From contig JADHZB010001083.1 of NCBI GenBank assembly GCA_015657535.1, positions 1 to 12,559 on the forward strand: a stretch of 12,559 bases of DNA. Direction: 5' to 3'. Both the position numbers and the translations under genes were made by a program. The DNA comes from Nephromyces sp. MM_2019. Lineage: Eukaryota > Apicomplexa > Aconoidasida > Nephromycida. Positions 9,201-12,559 of the stretch are shown one piece after another (position 1 is the stretch's first letter; every line of letters starts with the position of its first letter). A model generated the notes under the pieces. That model did not search any database and was not told the origin of the DNA. It saw nothing but the letters and a program-made list of their open reading frames with translations.

Positions 9201-9815
9201 CAGTACTTGCCTTCCCCCCCCCCCCAGTATGCTGATGAACAGCCAAGCTCATTCCCAGCGAATGACACACTGTTCCCTCATAACCCCCCTCCTCAGCACC
9301 ACTACCCCCCCTCTGCCTTTACCGCCGACACCTTATTCATCTGCTCTAATCCAAACATGAACTTCAGCCCCCCAGAGCAAAACGCTCCCTTCCCTCTACA
9401 CCCCCCCCTTCAGCACCGCAACCCCCCACTCCACTTTCCTGCGGAACAGCTATTCCCTCCTGGCGCTCATCCCAACATAGGCTTCACCCCCCTCTATCCC
9501 CCCACGGAAAGAAGTTTTTCACCCCCCTCTGCTTCTACTGGAAACCTTCTAAGCTTGCATCGAAGATCTACCTCCCTGCAAAGCCCTCAGTTAGGGGGAA
9601 TACCTTACAATAATGAAGGCTATTCATACATACCCTCAACAAGTAGTCTAGGGAGTGGTTTCACTCCCCCCCCCCTCCACACTACTATGAGTCTGCAAAT
9701 GCCACCACCCCCCTCTGCTCACCCGCCTAATCACCGAATGCACACAACTGCTGGTTTACCTGCTCAGATCCCAGGCCCCCCAGAGGGCTACTTTCTATAT
9801 CACGTGGAGGAATAG
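238..9815 (+). CDS. Giant RCC1-repeat beta-propeller protein, multi-exon, 5' partial
   Basis: Whole-gene model: exons 238-383, 697-5146, 5631-6043, 6418-8903 and 9067-9815, joined in phase to about 2,747 residues ending at TAG 9813-9815. RCC1-like blades lie, counting from position 238, at residues about 1-20, 63-96, 470-503, 601-634, 918-959, 1374-1407 and 1460-1487 (degenerate), with a further strand at 1529-1543. Typical cores are VQVACGIEHSVAL followed by LYTWGDNSKGQCG. RCC1 propellers generally act as protein- or chromatin-binding platforms, and RCC1 itself is a Ran GTPase exchange factor. Such long insertions between blades make a true Ran exchange factor unlikely, so I claim only the fold. 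The C-terminal 1,200 residues look disordered, with no recognised domain. No signal peptide can be judged because the N-terminus is missing. The final exon could instead end at 9803 and splice to 10195. Splice sites are inferred by eye. Confidence 0.8.
384..696 (+). other. Intron between exons A and B
   Basis: The donor is GTAAGGT at 384-390. The acceptor is CTCTCTCTCTCAG, with AG at 695-696 and a strong pyrimidine tract. The intron contains (GT)n near 428-450. The ATG at 503 lies inside it, and the peptide read from there (Cys/Val/Leu-rich, about 65 residues) is translated GT-rich intron. The phase (two bases before, one after) matches across the junction. Confidence 0.8.
697..5146 (+). CDS. 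RCC1 gene exon B, propeller blades with long insertions
   Basis: A 4,450-bp uninterrupted exon. RCC1-like segments are at 737-838 (VQVACGIEHSVAL, YTWGDNSKGQCG), 1958-2059 (VQVACGADFTAAL, YTWGDNAFSCLG), 2351-2452 (LQISCGNSHIGVL, FVWGSN), 3302-3427 (LSCGELHTLAL, YAWGSNSEGCLG) and 4670-4771 (MISAGGTMSTAIGIDG, FIWGES). A degenerate one lies at 4928-5011 (FDDGLVVQAGKG). Insertions between blades reach several hundred residues and are Ser, Glu and His/Asn/Gln rich, including the poly-Ser tract at 2551-2860. The open frame runs on to TGA 5162, but the residues past 5146 (VGGGG) do not finish the blade. A donor CAG|GTTGGA at 5147 joined to 5631 does. The upstream open frame to 503 is intronic. Confidence 0.88.
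2551..2860 (+). repeat. Coding (TCT)n / poly-Ser tract with SLSPP punctuation
   Basis: About 300 bp of nearly pure pyrimidine (TCT/TTC runs) punctuated five times by a segment encoding S-L-S-P-P (core TCATCATTATCACCTCC). In the RCC1 frame it gives about 100 residues of Ser with Phe and Pro. Other frames also stay open, reading as poly-Leu or poly-Phe on + and poly-Lys on minus, which are shadows. It sits between two RCC1 blades (2452 and 3302), so it is a disordered loop of the propeller. Confidence 0.95.
5147..5630 (+). other. Intron between exons B and C
   Basis: The proposed donor is CAG|GTTGGA at 5147, a weak but acceptable site. The acceptor is TTTCTTCTTAG (AG 5629-5630) after a pyrimidine-rich stretch. 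Both borders fall at codon boundaries, and splicing gives GGRIVQ joined to AAGGEQHTLLL, the canonical RCC1 core. Other GTs (5133 and 5161) do not restore frame and motif together. The intron carries a G-rich minisatellite. Confidence 0.72.
5200..5455 (+). repeat. 27-28 bp G-rich intronic minisatellite, about nine units
   Basis: Tandem units contain GTGTAGGGGGTTGGGTGTG followed by TGGTTGTT-type spacers. The G-run core recurs near 5213, 5241, 5269, 5297, 5325, 5352, 5380, 5407 and 5434. The first four units are nearly identical and later ones vary (TAGGGGG to TGGGGG, GTTAGG, GAGTGATT). On the sense strand it is rich in GG/GGG tracts, so the intron RNA could form G-quadruplexes. Confidence 0.92.
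5631..6043 (+). CDS. RCC1 gene exon C, last blade strand and linker
   Basis: From 5631 the frame reads A-A-G-G-E-Q-H-T-L-L-L-F-Q-K, the G-x-x-H-T-L-x-L strand of an RCC1 repeat that follows GGRIVQ from exon B. About 125 residues of charged, Ser-rich sequence follow (e.g. EKAISLNSFSD, LLSKSNSFASF). The internal ATG at 5691 is not needed as a start. The exon end is uncertain. Donor TAG|GTTAGG (6044) is in phase with acceptor 6418, and donor ATG|GTGAAT (6055) is in phase with an acceptor at 6420. Without splicing, the frame stops at TGA 6069-6071 and the protein would end at the propeller. Confidence 0.75.
6044..6417 (+). other. Probable intron between exons C and D, GT-microsatellite rich
   Basis: The left border is GTTAGG at 6044 (alternative GTGAAT at 6055). 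The right border is a strong pyrimidine tract ending TTTTTCTAG, with AG at 6416-6417 (alternative AG at 6418-6419). Each donor pairs in phase with one acceptor. The interior is stop-rich and dominated by (GT)n. The acceptor-like tract just before the next long frame is the main reason I treat the two frames as one gene. Confidence 0.65.
6211..6385 (+). repeat. (GT)n microsatellite with periodic GCATATTT interruptions
   Basis: A run of GT dinucleotides from about 6211 is broken by the identical octamer GCATATTT at 6253, 6279, 6307, 6331 and 6361. This makes a higher-order repeat of 24-30 bp whose length differences come from the number of GT steps. Cys-Val and His-Thr reading frames through it are artefacts. 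Confidence 0.95.
6418..8903 (+). CDS. RCC1 gene exon D, long disordered low-complexity region
   Basis: This exon encodes about 828 residues with no recognised domain. In order: a Ser/Arg-rich start (KSSSRRSSSS), a His-Met-Pro segment (6566-6720), Pro/Arg-rich sequence, a short YDNAS-like tandem (about 7469-7545), a basic Ser/Arg-rich middle (TARGKRRDQGG), and a Gly-rich stretch (about 8465-8535, GGGGGGVGG). It ends with TYSLSKLTSKSR before donor GAG|GTAAGG at 8904. The frame is open from the acceptor, so ATG 6434 need not be a start. It could instead be the first exon of a separate gene starting at 6434, with TAA 8930-8932 as stop if unspliced. The basic, Ser-rich composition suggests a disordered, possibly phosphorylated tail, but no function is assigned. 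Confidence 0.75.
6566..6720 (+). repeat. Coding His-Met-Pro imperfect repeat
   Basis: The nucleotide motif (C/A)(G/A)TATGCACC recurs and encodes MHPHH, MHLAH, MHPSQ and MHPTC. It is interleaved with CAC-CCC-CCT-CAA-type segments encoding HPPQA twice. This looks like decayed tandem duplication inside exon D. The His/Met/Pro composition could bind metal, but no ligand geometry can be deduced. Confidence 0.8.
7469..7545 (+). repeat. Coding tandem of a five-residue YDNAS-like unit
   Basis: About five degenerate copies of a 12-18 nt unit built on AACGCTAGCTACGAT encode NYGNAS, YDNAS, CHDAS, YDNAS and Y. The core GCTAGC is itself palindromic. The lengths are multiples of three, so the exon D frame is kept. 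Confidence 0.85.
8904..9066 (+). other. Intron between exons D and E (163 bp)
   Basis: Donor AAGAG|GTAAGG at 8904 is the best 5' splice site in the window. The acceptor is CCCTTCCCCCCTGTCTTCAG, with AG at 9065-9066. One base (G8903) remains upstream and two (GC) downstream, giving GGC (Gly) in frame. The TAA at 8930-8932 and the ATG at 8970 are inside this intron. An alternative acceptor at 9014-9015 would give an immediate stop. Confidence 0.8.
9067..9815 (+). CDS. RCC1 gene exon E, Pro-rich C-terminus
   Basis: About 248 residues starting (G)EVDAYDPNPPW and ending YFLYHVEE before TAG at 9813-9815. Composition is dominated by Pro, Ser, His and Asn with many CCC codons. Imperfect repeats of roughly 35-45 residues can be followed: PNHSMHFSP, PNMNFSPPE and PNIGFTPLYPP alternate with PPPQYADEQ, PPPQHHYPP and PPLQHRNPP, and with FPANDTLF, FTADTLF and FPAEQLF. 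No folded domain is recognised. The stop codon is part of the first unit of the G/C array that follows. The exon could also end at 9803 (CAC|GTGGAG) and splice to 10195. Confidence 0.75.
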
Positions 9816-10085
9816 GGAGCCCCCCCACAGGGGGGAATAGGGGCCCCACAAGGGGAGGAATAGGGAGCCCCCCCACAGGGGGTAATAGGGGCCCCACAAG
9901 GGGAGGAATAGGGAGCCCCCCCACAGGGGGTAATAGGGAGCCCCCCCACAGGGGGTAATAGGGGCCCCACAAGGGGAGGAATAGGGAGCCCCCCCACAGG
10001 GGGGAATAGGGAGCCCCCCCACAAGGGGAGGAATAGGGAGCCCCCCCACAGGGGGTAATAGGGGCCCCACAAGGGGAGGAATAGA
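9806..10085 (+). repeat. G/C-hairpin minisatellite of alternating 25- and 23-bp units
   Basis: Units start with AATAGGG at 9811, 9836, 9859, 9884, 9907, 9932, 9957, 9980, 10005, 10032 and 10057, with a truncated copy at 10080. The long type (A, 25 bp) begins AATAGGGAGCCCCCCCACAG. The short type (B, 23 bp) begins AATAGGGGCCCCACAAGGGG. The order is A B A B A A B A A(27 bp) A B. Each unit holds a C-run, a 3-4 base loop (ACA or ACAA) and a G-run, so each can fold as a small hairpin in DNA or RNA. Decayed copies continue to about 10165. Minus-strand frames reading PIPPLVGP-type repeats are by-products. Confidence 0.93.
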
Positions 10086-10194
10086 GGTTTTCCCAATGGG
10101 TTTAGCAGGGCACTCCAATATGTGTAATAGGGACCCCCCAATGGAAGGAATAGGGACCACCAACCTATGAGGGATAGACCCCCCCTCCCCACAG

Positions 10195-10254
10195 GTGCGA
10201 GTATACCATCCCCCCCTAGAGGCACACACGATATGCCGTAACTACTATCAGTAG
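10195..10254 (+). CDS. Possible alternative terminal exon of the RCC1 gene
   Basis: A strong acceptor, CCCCCCCTCCCCACAG (AG 10193-10194), precedes a short frame encoding VRVYHPPLEAHTICRNYYQ and then TAG (10252-10254). Joined in phase 0 to a donor CAC|GTGGAG at 9804, it would replace the last two codons of exon E and place the G/C hairpin array in an intron, as repeats are placed elsewhere in this gene. The peptide is too short to judge, and the unspliced stop at 9813 is equally possible. Confidence 0.3.
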   Translation: MRVYHPPLEAHTICRNYYQ

Positions 10255-10438
10255 CTAAAGGGTAACTAACACTTGATAATACACCAAAGTTATAAAGTCT
10301 GTGTACTTACACTCTAAAAGTATATGTGCAGGCTTATAGGCTGCGTTGGGAGTATCCAGGCAGTTTTGCAGCCTTTACTGCTTGAAAAGGTGCGCAGTGC
10401 ATTCATTGGTGTGTGACATGATTTGTGTGTGCATGCAC

Positions 10439-10439
10439 T

Positions 10440-10501
<62 letters not shown>
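10439..10501 (+). repeat. (GT)30 microsatellite
   Basis: An uninterrupted GT dinucleotide run fills 10441-10500. It is flanked by two TGCATGCA palindromes, at 10430-10437 and 10538-10545. Confidence 0.98.
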
Positions 10502-10505
<4 letters not shown>

Positions 10506-10936
10506 CATTCTTGCGTGTGTGTTTTTCTATCGATGCGTGCATGCAGCAGTAAAGTTGAATGGGTATACCTGCGCATTGGTGTGCACGTGCGTGTGTGTGT
10601 GCAGTAATGTGTGTGTACGTATATATGCATTAGTGTGTGCATATCTACAGTGTCTACCTCCGTATCTATGCGTTAATATGCCTCCGTATAGGAGTGTGCA
10701 ATAGTATTTGAATTCCGTGTTTAATGTGTGTGTGTGTATATTGGAGCCAGATGTGCAGATTGGTGTGCGCATTCCCTAGTGTGTGTCGGTTTTCCTGCTG
10801 TGGAGTGCGTTGTTCCTGTGTGCGGGTATTTATGGCGCACCTTTACTGTGTGTGTTTATGAGGATGCGCAAACATTTCATCATACACTATGGTGTGTGCC
10901 CATTCTTTATATCCGAGGGCATGCATATTCGCTCAA

Positions 10937-10957
10937 ACACACACACACACACACACA
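10937..10957 (+). repeat. (CA)n microsatellite
   Basis: A short pure CA run of about ten steps in the intergenic stretch. It is in the opposite orientation to the GT run at 10441. Confidence 0.9.
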
Positions 10958-11098
10958 AGTCTGCATTCAATGCTCCTCTGCCTCTTATTCTTCTACTACA
11001 TTATATTAAGGGATCTTTTCTTTTCCTTATCAAGAGATAGCGAAGCTTCACAACCTTTGTCTACCTCGGACAAACTTCTTTTCTCTGAAGAAGTGCAT

Positions 11099-11310
11099 AT
11101 ACACACACCACCACCCCCCACCAGTAGGTGTACATACACCACCACCCCCCACCAGTAGGTGTACATACACCACCACCCCCCACCAGTAGGTGTACACACA
11201 CCACCACCCCCCACCAGTAGGTGTACATACACCACCACCCCCCACCAATAGGTGTACATACACTACCACCCCCCACCAATAGGTGTACATACACTCCCTT
11301 TACCAACAGG
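11099..11310 (+). repeat. 31-bp minisatellite, about six units plus decayed copies
   Basis: Units starting TAGGTGTACATACACC (TAGGTGTACACACACC in the fourth), each closing with a C-rich ACCACCCCCCACCAG-like segment, start at 11125, 11156, 11187, 11218, 11249 and 11280, exactly 31 bp apart, with a partial copy before 11125. Variants replace CCAGTAG by CCAATAG. Decayed relatives (CCAATAGGTGCGCATA and similar) continue to about 11388. The period is not a multiple of three and the minus strand of the unit has no stop codon, so three overlapping minus-strand frames stay open. These are artefacts. Confidence 0.95.
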
Positions 11311-11452
11311 AATACACCTAACCCCCTCCAATAGGTGCGCATAGAGAACCCCCTCCATCAGAAGCTGCATATCCACCACCCCCCACCTAAAAACAACAGA
11401 ATTCTTTGCTTTTAATAGAGAAATTCAACGGTTAATACTACACTACATACAG

Positions 11453-11695
11453 CTAATCCTGAAAAAAGTAAGCGTTCAGCGCCTTATCGGAGATGATATT
11501 TAGCTGACCACTGGGGGATGAGGTTAGCATACGAGCTCTGGCGGGTGATGGGGGTGGTGTATGTACACCTGTGGAGAGTAGGCGGCTACCAAAGGGTAAA
11601 GAGCTGCTACTTCGCGAAACTTCGGGGAAAGTTATAACTATAAGATAGGGGATAACGCAGAATCCAAGCTCTATTAAGCCGATGTTAACTACTCC
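11453..11695 (-). CDS. Last exon of the convergent minus-strand gene
   Basis: Reading minus, the acceptor is TCTTGCTCATATCTACAG and the exon begins GGA-GTA-GTT (GVVNIGLIELG). It runs 80 residues to ALNAYFFQD and TAG. The open frame extends upstream to 11773, but that part (HTTHSHTTTT...) is CA/GT-derived sequence and best treated as intron. Residues about 43-54 (GVHTPPPSPARA) are encoded by an inverted copy of the 31-bp minisatellite unit. Confidence 0.55.
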   Translation of the reverse strand, partial: GVVNIGLIELGFCVIPYLIVITFPEVSRSSSSLPFGSRLLSTGVHTPPPSPARARMLTSSPSGQLNIISDKALNAYFFQD

Positions 11696-12428
11696 CTGTA
11701 GATATGAGCAAGAGGGGCAGAGAAGGGGGGGATTGGTTGTGGTTGTGTGTGAGTGCGTGGTGTGCTTGCCCATGTGTGTGTGTTCCTTTGAGCGTCCCTG
11801 TTATTAAGCGTTTGCCACTAAGTGCATTTTATTTTCAGCATAATAGTGGTTATAGGCGAGAACGCACGCGTGGTGTATGCTTTAAGCCGCCGTGTACGTA
11901 CACCCACCCTCAATCTATGGTAAGGCCAAATTAATAACAGATGAAGAACTACAGAAAAAGCACCAGAGTTTATACGCAAACATCAAAGCACAAATAGATG
12001 CATGCACACAGGTGAGCACATCACACACCCACCCACTAATTCCACACAAACACCAATTCAACAAACAACTCAAACCACCGCAAACAGACACGATTCACCT
12101 CACAAACTCACCCATACCTGCACACACAAGAAAATAACTTCCCGCACACACACACACACACACACACACACCCCTCCATCCCTCAGTTCACCATCTCATT
12201 GAAGCATTCGCGATAGAACTTGGCATCCTTTGGAGTCATTGCAGTCATAAAGTCGCTCCTACTGAACATCACATGATGCCCCTCAGTTAAGCCCCCCACA
12301 GAAGCGTTCCTATTAGAGGAGGTATCGATCTCTGAGCTGCTCTTGGCCCAGGGCTTCCACTCATATATATCTAGTGATGGGGGTGTAGAAAACTGAGAAA
12401 AATCATCAATCTTCAATCTCAGAGAAAC
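11453..12428 (-). CDS. 3' end of a convergent gene of unknown function, two exons
   Basis: A minus-strand model of exon 12428-12192 joined to exon 11695-11453 gives 159 residues, 5' partial, ending TAG at 11455-11453. The junction is phase 0 on both sides and gives ...FYRECFNEM joined to GVVNIGLIELGFCVIPYLIVITF. Composition is ordinary for protein (mixed charged, aromatic and hydrophobic), unlike the repeat-derived frames nearby. The GFCVIPYLIVITF stretch is hydrophobic enough for a buried strand or short membrane segment. I do not recognise a family. The gene converges on the RCC1 gene with about 1.2-1.6 kb between stops. Without splicing, the upstream exon would end at TGA 12185-12183. Confidence 0.55.
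11539..11571 (-). repeat. Inverted, coding copy of the 31-bp minisatellite unit
   Basis: Read on minus, this begins AGGTGTACATACACCACC, identical to the array unit over 18 bases, then diverges (CCCATCACCCGCCAG). It lies about 240 bp from the array, in opposite orientation, inside the last exon of the minus-strand gene, and is read in frame as GVHTPPPSPAR. Its borders are GT...AG, but removing the 31 bases would cause a frameshift and early stop, so it is not a usable intron here. Confidence 0.8.
11886..12011 (+). other. Weak candidate + strand exon (antisense to intron)
   Basis: The + frame from 11886 is open and ends AKLITDEELQKKHQSLYANI and so on to ACTQ, a protein-like, helix-forming composition, at a good donor ACACAG|GTGAGC (12012). 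A TAA at 11883 closes it upstream, and no acceptor in phase is convincing (the best is AACAG at 11940). No downstream + exon in phase was found, since the region from 12186 stops quickly in that phase. It may be chance, or part of a small overlapping transcript. Confidence 0.2.
12145..12171 (+). repeat. (CA)13 microsatellite
   Basis: A pure CA run on the + strand. On the minus strand it is the GT run just after the proposed donor of the convergent gene. Confidence 0.95.
12192..12428 (-). CDS. Internal exon of the convergent minus-strand gene
   Basis: Read on minus, the acceptor CCCCCTCTTCACAG (AG 12430-12429) precedes a phase-0 frame VSLRLKIDDFSQFSTPPSLD, then IYEWKPWAKS, a Ser/Asn-rich loop, and MTPKDAKFYRECFNEM. 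This gives 79 residues up to the proposed donor GTGAAC at 12191. No initiating ATG precedes it, so it is internal, and the upstream intron would contain the (AC)n/poly-A tract at the window end. The aromatic and charged mix suggests a folded domain, but I cannot name it. Confidence 0.6.
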
Positions 12429-12462
12429 CTGTGAAGAGGGGGTATTCCGGTGGGGTGTGTGG

Positions 12463-12464
<2 letters not shown>

Positions 12465-12559
<95 letters not shown>
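12465..12559 (+). repeat. (GT)n followed by poly-T at the window end
   Basis: GT repeat from about 12465 to 12520, then 39 T to the end. It falls in the intron upstream of the minus-strand exon, where it reads poly-A then (AC)n. A sequence ending in such a tract often marks the end of an assembled contig. Confidence 0.95.

Larger units (their letters stand above)
10255..11452. other. Intergenic, simple-sequence-rich stretch without a convincing gene
   Basis: This lies between the 3' ends of two convergent genes. It contains the (GT)30 run, further GTGTG-rich sequence to about 10860, a CA run at about 10937-10957, and the 31-bp minisatellite with decayed copies. Short frames here are Cys-Val or His-Thr repeats, or need GTG starts. 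I saw no AATAAA signal that clearly ends either gene. Confidence 0.6.
11696..12191 (-). other. Intron of the minus-strand gene
   Basis: Read on minus, the donor is ATG|GTGAAC at 12191, followed at once by a (GT)13 run (12171-12145). The acceptor is CCCCTCTTGCTCATATCTACAG ending at 11696. The layout (donor, sense-strand GT repeat, pyrimidine-rich 3' end) matches the + strand introns. It contains an opposing open stretch, 11886-12011 on +, discussed separately. Confidence 0.55.

Noticed and set aside
9727..10229. Minus-strand GGLPIPPLVGP repeat proteins in several frames
   Set aside because: They are read from the hairpin minisatellite with no independent coding signal.
10783..11040. 85-residue frame beginning like a signal peptide (SVFLLWSALFLCAGIYG)
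   Set aside because: It lacks an ATG (GTG start), continues into a CA run and has no splice context. It is likely chance.
11099..11310. CRISPR array
   Set aside because: Units are directly adjacent with no unique spacers, and the context is eukaryotic.
10996..11342. Three overlapping minus-strand frames rich in YTYWWGVVVYVHLL
   Set aside because: A 31-bp repeat whose minus strand lacks stops stays open in every frame, and all three are the same DNA.

Overview
The window looks like nuclear DNA from an intron-containing unicellular eukaryote. I favour an apicomplexan, coccidian-like alveolate. The reasons are very long low-complexity coding exons, introns of about 160-500 bp with GT...AG borders, poly-Ser runs, abundant GT/CA microsatellites, and several TGCATGCA palindromes like an ApiAP2 motif. 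This assignment is inference and no marker gene fixes it. No bacterial operon, RNA gene, transposase or CRISPR array is visible.

The left 9.8 kb (+ strand) is best read as one giant multi-exon gene whose 5' end lies outside the window. Exons: about 238-383, 697-5146, 5631-6043 (or 6054), 6418 (or 6420)-8903 and 9067-9815. All four splice junctions are phase-compatible, giving about 2,747 residues. The N-terminal 1,540 or so residues carry RCC1-type beta-propeller blades separated by very long insertions, including a poly-Ser/SLSPP tract. The remaining 1,200 or so residues are disordered (Ser, Arg, His-Met-Pro, Gly and Pro rich). One blade is completed only when 5146 is joined to 5631. Apparent starts and stops at 503, 5162, 6069 and 8930 are then intron read-through.

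The introns hold most of the simple repeats: a 27-28 bp G-rich minisatellite (about 5200-5455) and a (GT)n-GCATATTT higher-order repeat (6211-6385). A G/C-hairpin array of alternating 25- and 23-bp units (about 9811-10085) starts on the final stop codon. It could be 3' UTR or a further intron (9804-10194).

From about 10.1 to 11.45 kb I see no convincing gene: a (GT)30 microsatellite, a CA run, and a 31-bp minisatellite (about 11099-11310) with decayed copies beyond. On the minus strand, exons 12428-12192 and 11695-11453 join in phase into the 3' end of a second, convergent gene of unknown function. Its last exon contains an inverted copy of the 31-bp unit as coding sequence. The window ends in a (GT)n/poly-T tract. 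I found no convincing new biological system. The most notable points are the reconstructed giant RCC1 protein, the repeats placed at gene ends and in introns, and the repeat unit inside an exon.
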